From Welwitschia mirabilis (taxonomy: Eukaryota; Gnetophyta; Gnetopsida; Welwitschiales), in NCBI GenBank assembly GCA_051453625.1, contig JBOZIK010000001.1, positions 154,040,964 to 154,074,815 on the forward strand: a stretch of DNA of 33,852 bases, written 5' to 3'. Of this stretch, positions 20,971 through 32,985 are shown piece by piece; within the stretch, counting starts at the first letter, position 1; every line of letters starts with the position of its first letter. The translations under genes were made by a program, and so were the position numbers. Below the pieces are notes generated by a model. It ran no database searches. It was not told the DNA's origin and saw only the letters and a program-made list of their open reading frames with translations.

Positions 20971-21624
20971 AGCTAAAGATGTGTGGGTTGGTTTGTAATT
21001 TACTTATATATTTAAGGTGCATCTAGCACGAGCTTCAACTTCGTGGGATAAAACCTACACATACTAACCAATTGTCACGCCAATGGGGACCACCAAAATG
21101 TGTTTAGATCCCATTAGGCATATGAGTGGGCTTGGCAAATGTTGTATAATTTCCTATGAATTAACTTTCTTAAGAATAAGAACTGTTTTAGAAAAACCTG
21201 CAAATCATTTCAACTAATGCAAACAAAACATCTAAGGTTCTTTTAGAGCATTTAATATTGTCCCATGATAGTCCAATATTTAAAACCTAGGTTTGTGTTA
21301 TTATTAATTTTCCTATTACATATGTAATGTCTAGGATGATGCATTTGATGTTGTCATTTTGTTAAGTTGTTTTCACAAAAATTCCTCCTTGAATGTTATT
21401 TTCATGAAATCATTTCTTCCTATAGACTTCTCCTAAGTGCTTTGAATTGTTTTTCCCTTTCCTACTTTCTAAATTTGTTTAGGATCCAAAGTGAAAATTT
21501 CCTAAGATGTTTCATTTTTATGACCTATCTTCTATTTGAAGTTGCAAAAGCATACACAAGAAATTGTCAAATTACCTCTTGCAAAGGTACTAACTGGGCT
21601 TCTAAAGCACAATGTTTGATTGAA
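20971..21624. other. Intergenic DNA, no gene
   Basis: The plus-strand frame at 21367-21669 runs into a poly-T tract and shows no domain. It is not supported as a gene. Confidence 0.5.
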
Positions 21625-21645
21625 TTTTTTTTTTTTTTTTTTTTT
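21625..21645 (-). repeat. T21 tract, probable A-tail of the minus-strand LINE
   Basis: 21 consecutive T on the + strand lie immediately beyond the C-terminal RT relic of a minus-strand LINE (21646-21900). This is where its 3' A-tail should be. The long pure tract suggests a comparatively young insertion or secondary expansion. Confidence 0.7.
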
Positions 21646-23240
21646 GAAACCTTGAATTCACCCAAATAAATTTCTTTTTAAAATTATTTTTGAATATCTT
21701 TTATCTTCCTTTAACATTCATTTGTTAAACTAGGATTCCAAAGTAGACAACTGTATAGAATAATTGGTTGGATAATATTGCGGAAAAGTTGCCTTTAAAT
21801 TTTTCAAGACAAAATAACTTCTTTCTTGTACATGCTTGTAAGTGCAAAGAAAGCTTTCCTACCTTTTGTAGTCCTTGAGAAAGACATTTATCCCATTTGT
21901 AATTACTAGTGTATTTAAACCAGTATTTATGTAATGAAACAATTTTAATTTGTTGTTATTCTTATTAGGAAATCAAAATTTTCATGTTAGAACCATAATT
22001 TTAGTTTTTTAGGCACCCAATATATTGATAATATTTATCCAAAATATTAAGCATTCTTTGTAATCCTTGTCATAGTCATGAAATGTAGATCTGAATGGTG
22101 ATCTAGCTCTGAATCTAGGAAAAAAATGTCTGAATTCATTCTTGACTTCAATTTCCTTTAGATCTCTACCCAGAGGCTCTAGATCACGATCTAGGGTGGT
22201 TTGTTCCACAATGATTTGAAGCAATGCATAATGATCTAAGAAATCTACAAAAATGCAAAGAGATTTGTAGAGATCTAGAGAGATTCTTAAAGATTTGAAG
22301 AGGTTTAGTAATTTTTGAGGTTCAAACCCAACAAGTATAGAATATTTTGATCACTTGACGTTCTCAAGGAGTTGTAAATTCAATAATAAGTAGGAGGACA
22401 TTTTAAAAGCTCTAATTTTTTACTTCAATTATTGATTAGATTGATTTCATTGAGTTTTAAAATCCACTCTTAAGGTTTTTCCATGTTTATGATATGGAGT
22501 GATTTGATGATCTCAAACCTCTAAATCAAAAAAATAGTCTATGACACAATCTACATTTTACAACTATGACATTTGCTTGGATTTTAGAATTAAACTGGTG
22601 TCATCCACAAAAAGCAAAAGATCTATAAGAGAGGTTTCTACCAAAATAGATTTGCTAAAGAGAGGAATTTTATTCATCGACATCTCTAACTCACTAATAC
22701 ATATACCAAAAAGCAAAGGAGAAAGGATAGCTTGCTTTATTTAAACATGAATAGGGCCATGGAATATGACACTATATTGAGAATTGTTAACTTTCATTTG
22801 AATACATACCTCTTTGTAGAGCATTTGAAATCCTTTTTGTGATATGTATAGTTTCTTTCTCTTTTATCCATTTGCGAAGTTTGATTTTAAAAATAGCACC
22901 TAAAGGTCTTAAATTATATTGTTAGTCACAATTAATCAGTTTGTTTAAATCTAATTTATTTTTAAATCTAATTTATTACCCTTTTCATAAAACATTAATG
23001 TCTTATGCATATACCATTCATTATTGATCCCACGTTGGTTTTGCTTACTCCATACAATTTTTACAATAAGAGCTTCAGTCCATTTTAATATTTCTACACA
23101 TAAGCCTTTTGAATTTGCAACTTTTCTTGAAGATAGCCTCCACATCCCTTTACAGGTTTCTTCAAGTGTACGTTAAACTAGTTTTGTCATGCTATAATAA
23201 TCTTGACATTCAATCATCCCTGGATAACTTTTAATAAAAA
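21646..23240 (-). pseudogene. Reverse transcriptase relic of a non-LTR retrotransposon
   Basis: Minus-strand fragments fall in RT order. Near 23130-22950: LCVEILKWTEALIVKIVWSK, then YEKGNKLDLN (equivalent to the 'KKGD' block before 'NYRPI'). Near 22900: YNLRPLGAIFKI. Near 22745-22700: AILSPLLFGICISELE, the 'GCPLSPTLFG' block. At 22601-22613: FVDD in place of YADD. Near 21870-21650: GRKAFFAL, then LFRNIIQPIILYSCLLWNPS, the thumb region. Motif style ('SPLLFGI', 'QPIILY') differs from the L1-like LINE at 1-3004. Stops and shifts abound. The piece 21960-22330 between palm and thumb does not look like RT and may be an insertion. Confidence 0.75.
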
Positions 23241-23752
23241 AGATTAATCTATAAAAGAAAAATTATATTCTACCTTTTCTTTGACGTAGCAACTCCAAAA
23301 AAATTAGGTTTTGTTTTTAGCATCTCGAGTAATTCTAATTATTCCTCTTTAATAAAACACATATGCTTATTATAAGTTAAAGTCTTGAAAGATACACCAG
23401 CTCCTTATGGGTGTTAAGCTTAAATAATTCTTGCTTGCGTACATTCAAGGTTAGACCATGACTTCCTGATTCTACTAGTACTTTTGGAGACCTACTGTAC
23501 AGCTTCTAGTAATATTTTTATTAGTCACTATCATAGTTCATAAATATCGATCTTTTGGTAACATATTTTGAAAACTAAGTTTCACTTTCTTTAATGTTCT
23601 TTGAAAAAAAGAAAAAGAAAGAAAGAAAAATCTTGTGTTTGAGATGGATAAAAATTTAAATAGATAACGGATTGAAAGCGATAGTACAAGACTTAATTTT
23701 TCACGTATTTTGCACACATGAATATCGAATAAAGTCACAATATCAAGCATCC

Positions 23753-23772
23753 AAAAAAAAAAAAAAAAAAAA
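23753..23772. repeat. A20 tract
   Basis: Twenty A on the + strand inside the region of the minus-strand LINE. It could be the tail of an additional small plus-strand insertion. A GAAA-rich tract lies just upstream at about 23606-23628. Confidence 0.7.
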
Positions 23773-24729
23773 TAAGAACCACCTCACAAACTTGTAAGAG
23801 TATCTAATGGCTCAAAATTTCTCTATTTCATTCAAAACTAAAAAAAGCCTTGTCCTTAGTCGAATTCAAGAAGTTATTTGCCTCTATAATTAAAAGCTTC
23901 GTCTCACTGTCTTATAGTCCATTTAATACTTTTTCATTGTGTAAGAAAAACCTTATCAACCAAAAAGGATTCTGAATTTGGTTTGAACCAGTCCTTTCAT
24001 TGGTCTTTCAATGAATAGGGATCCTCCCTATCTAAGAAAAAATTACGTCTATTCCCAAATATTGGAACATATAATCTTCACATAAGTTAGCTTGTCTTGT
24101 AGCAAAGTGATGAAAGGTAAAAAGCATATTTGTTTTCCTATGCATGATTTTCACACACATAACATACTACTTATTTTTGTCTACCTTTTCAACTTAAATT
24201 TTGCTTGTTTAGATCATCACGAATTAAAATAGCTAACCCTTTTCCCCACTCTTCCTTTTTATTATAAAAAGAAGAAATAAGAATGCATGAACTACTAAAC
24301 GCAGAAAGCATAATTTCTTGTGTTTAAATATTGAAGTCACCAAAAAAAAAAGATGCTACACTAATTAATAATTTTATCTCCTATAAATATTTCAAAAACC
24401 ATAATGCAAGAGCTGAAAGACTTATTTTTGTTTCATGTTGTATAACTACAAAATATTTGCATTCAAATCTGCAACCTTTCTGTTCTTTCTAGCCTATTTT
24501 ACCTCCTACCATGCAACTATTTTGTTTGTCTTTTTTCTTTTACCCTTTTATTCTTTTGTATAAGATCTTCATTAATCCAAGACCTTTTTTCAAATTGCAT
24601 ACATGTGCTTACTTTTGATAATAAAATACAGTTAAACTTTGTAACCTATTCAATATGTATCTAAAAAAATATGTTATTCAAAATGTGCACTCTCTTTTAG
24701 AAGCAATAGAAATTTCTTCAAACCTCTCT

Positions 24730-26200
24730 TTCTAGCACCCCAATTAATTGTACACCAAGGTTTTTTACCTTTTTTTTCTTTGAAAGTCTTTGAAATCATG
24801 GAGCCAACCTCACTCATATTCCCTTCGATATTAGTAAACTTCAATCCAAGAATTCAAGTTTATTTTAGAAATTATAATTTTTGCATTTAAATTTAATAAT
24901 TTTTTCATTATTCCAAATTTTAAGTTACAGGATTTGGAAAGAGTCCCACTTCAAAAAAGAACCTTCCATTATTGTTTGTCGAGTTTGTTTCTCATATTTA
25001 TCATTTCTAATGGAGATCATCTCAATTTTTGCTTTGTTTGTGGTTGCTCTTGGTTGCCGTGTGCCTAGATCGGCAATCTTGCCAGGCATCCAATTAGGCA
25101 TCACAGGGCTTGAAACAGCATCCAAAAACATGCCTTACTTCAGAAAGTGAAACCCAATATTCCCTGTNNNNNNNNNNCTCATAGCATAGTTGATGTGGAT
25201 TTGTATAGGTTCACAAGTATATTTGAACAGACCTCTCACATCCTATTTGATGATTAACTCGATTCTAATAAATGCAAATTTTCCACATATACAACGGAAA
25301 AATGAAACACATGAACCTTAAAAAAGAGCAGTCATCTTACGATGCACCTTCAGTTCTAAAAATAGTACCATTGTCAGACGCTTGACATGAATTCTGACCT
25401 ATGATTTTAAAGAACAATTTCATAATTGCATTTTTCACAAACTAGCAGGACTTCAGTCATGCTTACTAGATTGGCATTATTCAACGTTCACACAATTCCA
25501 AGTCCTAGTAACATCTTCACTCCCCAGTTTGAAATGGTTCAAGGGCACAACAAACGACAGAGCACATAACTTTTGGTTTTTACAATTTTTTATGCAATCA
25601 AGCTTATAAAAATGGTGAAAACACTTTAAAATAAACTGAAAACCAGGGATAACAATAATCAGATAATCAACACTGACAAGAAAGCCATTACACCTGAAGA
25701 ATTACATGATAAGATCTCAAAATGTCATATATTTCAACTATCGTTCCAAGTAAGCCATTTACTTTAAAAACTCGCATTACAACATCTTGGACATCGATTC
25801 TACAAGTGTACACTTATTTGGAAAGCTGCCTTACCATGATTTACTCCTATAGTAAGGATAGAGGCAGAGACTTTATAATTATCCCAAATAATGCATTTCT
25901 GTGGGCTTTCTCATGCACATTTACCTCCATTTAATTCTACTAAATATCACATGTCAACTTTGTTTTAACATGATTCTCAATAACTTCTTCCCTGCCATTT
26001 ATACTAAATTCATATGGCTTTTTACTTAGATGGTTTCCATGGTAACTCTCAACTTACATTTCTCTCAGAAGCAGGAAAAGTTTAGCATTCAAATCACTCA
26101 AATCAGCTACTCATCCGAATGGGCATATATACAGCTGACGTCTTATCATCCAGGAGACAGAACACCATGCCATTAGAACTGCCACCTTACTAAGTTTACA
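24730..26200. other. Intergenic DNA downstream of TH2, no gene
   Basis: Contains a 10-N gap at 25168-25177. The overlapping open frames at 24881-25150 (+) and 24925-25131 (-) show no recognisable domain. I see nothing else that can be named. Confidence 0.45.
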
Positions 26201-26221
26201 TTTCAAAGACATGAAGAAAGC

Positions 26222-26740
26222 ATCAAATGTATCTTTGATTGTATAAAATCGGAACCTGCTTATCATTATTAAAACTCCATGAGACATACAAAATGCAAGG
26301 ATTAAAGTACACTGCATATGTCTAATATCCATTGTTCAAGCTTTAAATAGACCCATGGCCATTGTCATAGGACGAGCATGTAAGGCATCAAATAGACATC
26401 AAGTTTGCATCAAATGGATTTGTGTCCGCTGGCAAGAGTAAAAATGCTTTAGTATCTGATTCTTGAAATTTCATATTAGTTGTGTAAATTTTTGATTGCA
26501 TAGAATCAAAACTAGCTCATCCGAATTAAAACTCCACATGATTTAGAAAATAATATGCACTAGATTACAATGAATATGTTTCATATCAATTGTTTAAAGA
26601 GATTCATGACCNNNNNNNNNNNNNNNNNNNNNNNNNNNNNNNNNNNNNNNNNNNNNNNNNNNNNNNNNNNNNNNNNNNNNNNNNNNNNNNNNNNNNNNNN
26701 NNNNNNNNNNNTTTAAAGAGATTCATGACCACCACTGTCA
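26222..26740. repeat. Diverged tandem duplication around a scaffold gap
   Basis: About 26236-26375 and about 26493-26745 (gap excluded) share, in order, TGATTGTATAAAATC or TGATTGCATAGAATC, ATTAAAACTCCA, TTAAA-AGA-CATG-CC variants and CACTGTCATA or CATTGTCATA. The duplicated unit is roughly 260 bp. It contains the 100-N gap, so unit length is uncertain. Confidence 0.55.
26593..26730. other. 100-N scaffold gap with duplicated 19-base flanks
   Basis: N run 26612-26711. The 19 bases at 26593-26611 recur exactly at 26712-26730. This is the same signature as the gap at 6522-6621 and points to unmerged overlapping contig ends. Confidence 0.85.
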
Positions 26741-26745
26741 TAAAG

Positions 26746-27541
26746 ACCTCAGTGTAAAGCATGGACTTCCAGATTACAACAATGAAATATTCCACATGCC
26801 AATTAAGAGGGTTGCAAAACGACTCTTGAAAACCATCCATCCAGATAGATAAGAAATGAACAAATCTAACTATAACATGGTATTTCTATTATTCATGAAG
26901 TAACAGTAAGTAATGGTTTACAAACACTTTTGCTACGGGGCTTTCCTCTGTACCGTATGACTCGAGAAAACCCTTAATGACCTGATGATTGACAGTGCAA
27001 CACTAAGAGAATATCCTAAAAAAGGAAAATGTATACTTATCATTCCATGTAATATACTTAAGAAGAATTCCACTGCCCTCCTTCCTCCAAGGGATGGATA
27101 TTCTGATATGAAGATTTCCTGTTCGACAACACCCCAAACCCTTATTCCCCAAACAACCTATCTGACAAAAGACATGGCTGTTGTGTAAAACTCCTTGTAG
27201 TAATTTTCCTCTCAAACTTTGGAAAATGGTATGAAGCTGGCACTCTGAACTTCTGAAGGTTTTCCATTAAAATCCCAGTGTATGAATCCTGAGTAATCTG
27301 CCGATGGAATAGCAACAAAGTTCTCCATCAAAATCAAAATCAAAGAAAGATTATGGTTCCCATAGCTGTCACATGTAACCAAACCTAAACTCTTTTTCTG
27401 TTGAACATGATTTTACTTGCTGTGCAAAACCTGACCAGCATTTTTGTACGGTATATGATTCATATGTATAACACCATCTAAACAAACAATCCTGTTGAAT
27501 ACAGAAACCGTAGCAAGGATCCATGGCCACATGATCAAACA
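26746..27541 (-). other. 3' flank of TH2, possibly including its 3' untranslated region
   Basis: Less AT-rich than the repeats farther left, and directly downstream of the TH2 stop on the minus strand. The open frames at 26985-27188 (+) and 27003-27215 (-) mirror each other and have no recognisable motif. Transcript ends cannot be placed. Confidence 0.35.
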
Positions 27542-30500
27542 TTAACTCGAAAACCCCAAAAGGAAAGCATGTATTTCACTCCACCTAGATACAGTATATA
27601 AAACACCACTTTCTTTTGTCCAGCTGCCAGAACCACCTTGACATGTCTTCTCGTGCTTGAGAATAGCTGAATGCAAAGGCACAAATGAGACTCCAAAATG
27701 TTTCCCAACCCTTCTAATGTTAGAGCTTGAAGAACCAATTAGTATTCCAACATCAGCCCGAAGAAGACAAAGTAAGTCACCGAGACTGTCACCAACATAT
27801 ACAGATGTATGACATTTGCCATGCTCGTGTAATGAACCTAAAATATTATCAAAAACTTTCAGTTTGTCAACAGGGGTCTCCACATGTCTATCGATATCAC
27901 CAGTGGAAACAGAATCCTGAAAAATAAGCTCATTTGAATGGAGAGTCAAGCCGTCAACTGCATCTGTGTGAACACAATGTGCATTTTATTATTCAGATGG
28001 TAAAATAATGGTACTCCTTCCTTATTTTATACATATAACAAGCAAATTTTCCAATAAAAACATACAATATTCCTTAATGTATCTACTTTCAAGTAAGCCA
28101 TGACTTGAGGATTGCAAACCATGAAGTGAACCAAAGGAGGCGACATCTCATTGGCAACAAGTAAACATGCTGGTAAACAATTTCTGGACAGCCAAGGTTA
28201 TCATAATGCTTGGCTTGTTGTTTTGAGCCCTGCTACAAATGAATATGTTATATCTTAAAAACAGTGTGCAGAAAGCTTTTTCTGCACGTCAACCAAAACA
28301 AAATGGCATTTGCCAATAACAGCTTTTTGTTGGCCCTCTGTAAACTTCTTCAACGTATGATGAAACAGTCAATGCAAATTTTCTGATTTCAACAGTTAGA
28401 ACTGACCAAAAATTTGGTTCCAACCATAGGACAGATCAATTTGTCCCCCAAAATGCGAATGCCCTATATAGGAGAGTAAAAAAATACAAAGCTCCAGCTT
28501 ATCACATCAAGTCCATGAAGTACAAATGGAGAAACACAAAGACATGACAGAACATAGAGATATGAACTAAAGCAAGCAAAAAGGCATGTACGACCAAAAC
28601 TAAATCAAACTCTGTAAAAGAGCAATAGATTGAGGAAGGCCGGGACCCCATCCAGAATCCTGAATTAACAAATTCCTTTTTCTGTTTTATATATGCATAT
28701 AGTTGAGAAATTACTGAAACTGATATTCTATCATGTCCAGAAAGAGACCTATAGGATCTGACTGGACAGGATTAATGTACATGTCAAAAATTTCTAGGGC
28801 AGATTCCAAGAACAAAAGTAAAACAATGCCCACAACCTCCAATGTTTCTAGTTGTGAAAGAAAAGAAGACCCAAACAGGCATACGCACAACAAAAAAGTA
28901 ACATTAAAAGAAAGCTTCAAAGGAGCCAGAACCATGAAATGAAGGGCTCTTGGTTGAGAAACATATTAGCAGATAGAAATGTTAAGACTTACAGGTCTCT
29001 TATTAACTAACATTTGATCTTATATTAAATGTCTGCTCTATATTCCATAAAATAGACATTAGTATTGGTCATCATATTGAATGTCTCATCACTTTCTTTA
29101 AGCGAAAAACAAATTCCTCTGTACCTTTGATTAGAACATTCAACGCAAAAGGAATTTAACTGTTGAGACCAAAAGAAGAAAATACTTTCTTAATTATTCA
29201 ACATGCAATAAAAATTAAAAATGAAAGAAAACAATCATGACATACTTGCTGAAAAAGCAGCTCTGATAATATCGCCACTCCAACAGACTGAAATTATGTG
29301 CATGTCCAAATTTGCTCTATCTGTTCTCGTTTGGATCTGTTTAAACAGGTTTGCACATCCATCCTGAAGTACTAAACGCTCCCCTGCTTTCTTTATGCTA
29401 TTTATATCTATTCCCCGTAGAACCCCCGACTCCACAACTTTAGAATTTGCTTCCACTTCAAACTGAGAAATTTGTTCGAGGCATCCAAGCAAGCCTTTAT
29501 AGTTAAATGTATTCTCTACCAATAAAACAAGAAACAGATGCTGATCAAAGGTCCTGTTCAACTCAACATTTTTCAAAATCGTATCTGTAATGAGAAGCTT
29601 GAAAGAACATAAGTATTTGTACAGACAGCTAAAAAGTTTGCACGCAATGGTGCATTATAACAATATGCTCCTGAATCAATATGCAATGCCCTTCAGAACA
29701 ATTCAACAAGCAGTTTGACTATTATAATGTGAGTTTGTTAACCAACAATTTGAAGGTTTAGGACTTTTACAAGTTATAGGAAGAAAAAACATATAATAGA
29801 AATATAAGTCTTCCTGTGCCACAAGCTGTTCCTTTCGGTTGTTTCAATTCATGACCTAAAAAATTCTAAAGATACAGTTTGACAATGCTTGGGTTCTTCC
29901 AGTGGCATCAGTACATATAAAGAATCAGGAATATTGTCACTCATACTAGGGAGGCATAAAAGAACAACTATCAAAACCATTTTTTGGTCCCCGTATGTAG
30001 GATCTGAGCTACAGAAATGCAAACAAGCATTTAATGCCAGTGTTAGGAAAGAGAATATAGCAATGCTACATATAAATAACTTTAAGGGGGCAGAATATAT
30101 TTGAGTACATTTAGAAGCAAAACAATGATAATCAATAGAAAGCATTTATCAATTAATGTGGACTAGGGAGAATTGAACAACAATCATCTCAAACAAACAA
30201 TAGATTGCGTTGTCAGTTGATGCAGTGAAAAGAAAAAGAAGAAAATGCAACACCTCATGATATGATAATAGCATCATTCAAGCACAAGACACTCACTTTC
30301 ACTAAAACAAGCTGCTTGACAGTAAAAACACAACAATTGTCATTGTTAGCTAGTACAAAGAAACTTAACATACAGGAACATAGCAAAAAACATATATTTT
30401 GTTAGATAAATATTTCAGCATTTCTATTGAACATGAGGATTTAATTGTTACAATGTCAGTTGAAGTGGGCAAAACCCAGTGGAGCAAAAAAAATCATAAA

Positions 30501-32985
30501 GAAACAATTTACATCCCTGAGATCTCTACCAAGAGATAAATCAAGTGGATAATATACCTTTCTCAGGTGGCAAGGATTTCTTCAAGCAATCTTCATACTC
30601 GTGACAATATTGGCTAGATAGCGTGTCCCAAGTTTTTCTCAAATCTGATGATGGTTTGCACTCAGTGAAGTTTTCAGCATGGTTTTGCTCAGCCTTGCGG
30701 AAGGTCAATATTGAAAGTTCAGCTAAAATTACTGAAGAATCCACAATAGTGCATGACAGATCAAAATCTGAGGCAATGATATAATGGTGGTTAGCTGAAG
30801 ATTCCAGCACAAGTAGGGGTACTACTGTTCTCTGGGACAAAGGCTGAGCAGAAAAAAACTCTAATTCAAGTTTCATGGCATGATTATACAATCTTTCCAG
30901 CACTTCAAGCTCCTCTCCAGTCAGTGAAATTGCAAGTTTATCAAGTAACTCCTCTATTTGTGAAGCGGATGCCTGCTTCAAGAAGACGTTGAGGGTGTTA
31001 GTATATTTCCTATATCACCTACTAAAATTTAGAAAAAATACTCTCCACAGAAATATGCAGAATGCGAAATTCATGCCTAACATGTAACAATGACCTCAAA
31101 CTTTGCAGAAGAATACATCTCGATCCACTGCTGATAAGGGTGTCCATCAATGTCCTCTTTCCAAATTTTTGCAATTTCTTGCGCAAGGAATGCATATAAC
31201 CTCATACAAGGAGTCATGGCACCAACTGTATAAGCTGCCAATTTGGTTTTTTCAAAAGGAGTAACACTTCTGCTAAGCCCCATCCCCCCTTCAATCTTTC
31301 CAGCAGCTGTTGATAACAAAAACTCTGTATATTTGATGGTTGCCATGTTTGGATGCTCGTCTTTGCCAAATTCAATGCCCCAAGCCTGTGATGTTGACTT
31401 ACTTCAGTGATGCAACTTTTCTCAGGTCAAGCAGGCATCAAACTCATAAAGAAAAACTTTCTTATATGACCTCTACGCTAATTCTAGAAATTTCATAACA
31501 TATTCCAAAACTTGTAGCCAATGAACTCCTAGATTCGAAATAAACATAATACAGGCTTTCCAGTTGTGAATTCCTTCAGAATGCTCACTTTGTAATGAAA
31601 TTCATCATCTCCATCTCATGAAGTGGTATTCAGAATCCTCTCACAGCACAATAGTTTTAATAATAGTAAACATAATCACCTAAGATACTTGTTAAATGCA
31701 AGCATGACAAACATGACTTAGTGTGAGATGCTACCATTACTAGCATCTACCTAGAAAGCAATACTAGATTTAGGACATCCGCTATGTAGGGACTCAAACA
31801 GCAACCTGCATGTGCAATACCCCACTCAAGAGAGAAAATGTACCATAACGAATGCTTGTTTCCTTTGCATACAACTACAATATCATGACCAAGTGACTCA
31901 TGTAAAACTGAAACACACCCTTTCCTGGAACACCCATTTGTCATGCAGTTGACTGATTCAACATGCAACACTTGCAGCTTGCAAAACCAAGATCCCGAAG
32001 AATAATATGTCCAAATTAATAACTAATAATTTAAATTAGTTATAGGTATGTTCCGCCCAAAGTAACCTTCTCATAAGGTCACTTTTTAAGTATAACATGG
32101 GACAAAAGGTACAAGGGTTAAAAAAGATTTTGCTTTGCTCTTTAACAGCAACAGCTAACAACAAGCTCACAGTATTGAACAAATTTACATCTCCATGTCC
32201 TTCTAATGCACAATTGAAAAGTAGCAGATGACATAGCGCTTCAAAAGGTGCATGGTTCAAGCAGAATAGGACAAAAAATTAAAATAGGGAAAGGTTCTGT
32301 GTTTTAATAAAGGACAATATTTGTTGAACAGAAGAAAATAGAAGTATAATGCTCCATAAAAGACATTTCTTTCCCTCATTCATATGGTGATGTGACTCTA
32401 ATTTTCACAACAAATATAAGGAAAGAACAAAGGAGACTCTGTTCTTTCATCCCTCAGACATAAAATGTTTAAAAATAAGATTTTCAATTCTTTTCCTTAT
32501 TATTTTGACGTTTAAAATGAAAATGAAAAAAATAATGTGAGTTTCTAGCAGATATAGGCATGGGCTCTTGGAGGTACTTTAATCAACTTCAACTGTGAGG
32601 TCAACTCCTTATAAATTACATTCCGNNNNNNNNNNTGAACTAAGCAAGATGACAAAATAGTTTTAGCAAATTTCACTATAGCAGCTAAGCAAAAAATAAT
32701 GAATATTGCATGAAATAAGCAGCATTTGCTTTGTTTTGCATTGAATCATAATCTTCAAATGACCAACTCATTTTTATTTTAACTTGCTAAAATGTACATC
32801 ATTGATCTCTAGAAAACAAAAATAAAATTAGCAGGAATGAAAAAGGAAAGAACCCACAGCATCTAATAGGATGTACCTTGGCCGAACAAGTATGCATATT
32901 GAACTCTTTCTCAGCAGCCATCCGTAACTCAGAGATTGATGCTTTGTCGTCATCGTCGTCTGCACAATCCTCTGCCATTGTATAT
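27542..32985 (-). CDS. TH2: Bifunctional TH2 protein (TenA-HAD fusion), last five exons; 5' end outside window
   Basis: The plant TH2 protein joins a TenA-type domain (thiamin pyrimidine salvage) to a HAD phosphatase that dephosphorylates thiamin monophosphate. Exons on the minus strand: 32985-32877, 31385-31095, 30972-30558, 29515-29246 and 27963-27542. All introns are GT-AG, and the joins keep frame (phases 0, 0, 1, 1). They give 501 residues plus stop; about 115 N-terminal residues (transit peptide and first TenA helices) are missing. The TenA part shows ADDDDDK-like CADDDDDK, then TIKYTEFLLSTAAGKIEGG, FEKTKLAAYTVGAMTPCMRL and SLTGEELEVLERLYNHAMKL. HAD motif I is SDFDLSCT (about residue 202), motif II SVCWSGD, a Lys near 395, and motif IV VYVGDSLGDLLCLL (about 420). 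The end is YTVSRWSEIHAFLLG. No disabling mutation was seen. Confidence 0.93.
27964..29245 (-). other. TH2 intron (1282 bases) between the last two coding exons
   Basis: Bounded by GT (29245-29244) and AG. It splits a codon after its first base. The open frames inside it (28711-28942 on both strands) are not conserved exons. No nested element that I can name. Confidence 0.8.
29516..30557 (-). other. TH2 intron (1042 bases) between the HAD exons
   Basis: Donor GTAT at 30557; the acceptor is the pyrimidine-rich TTGTTTTATTGGTAG ending at 29516. Open frames at 29849-30145 lie inside it and are not coding. Confidence 0.8.
31386..32876 (-). other. TH2 intron (1491 bases) within the TenA domain
   Basis: Donor GTAC after the CSAK codons at 32877; acceptor CACAG before the AWGIEF codons at 31385. 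Contains a 10-N gap at 32626-32635. Short open frames at 31747-31971 and 32036-32260 are unsupported. Confidence 0.8.

Larger units (their letters stand above)
21625..24720 (-). mobile_element. APE-type non-LTR retrotransposon remnant, minus strand
   Basis: This joins the RT relic (23240-21646), the A-tail and endonuclease-like pieces upstream on the same strand. The latter include EEWGKGLAILIRDDLN (about 24255-24205), which resembles the 'GGVAILIR..L' block of APE endonucleases. Farther upstream SWINEDLIQKNKRVKEK (about 24587-24530) resembles the linker normally found between endonuclease and RT, so the order is irregular. Two nested copies or a rearrangement may be present. Target-site duplications were not found. 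Confidence 0.55.

Noticed and set aside
20975-21080. Possible inverted repeat between GTGTGGGTTGGTTTG and CACATACTAACCAATTG
   Set aside because: On inspection the words are mirror-like rather than reverse complements, so no hairpin or MITE terminus is supported.
20990-21140. Possible 5S-rRNA-related (Cassandra-type) segment
   Set aside because: Only a short AAGGTGCATC-like resemblance; the internal 5S promoter elements are not there.
22009-22224. Minus-strand open frame of 71 codons with charged residues between LINE palm and thumb
   Set aside because: No RT motif and no domain recognised. Probably inserted or decayed sequence, not a gene.
24330-24350. GDFN-like string as an endonuclease active-site motif on the minus strand
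   Set aside because: It precedes the N-terminal-like APE block and is surrounded by T-runs. The match is four residues and may be chance, so it was not used as evidence.
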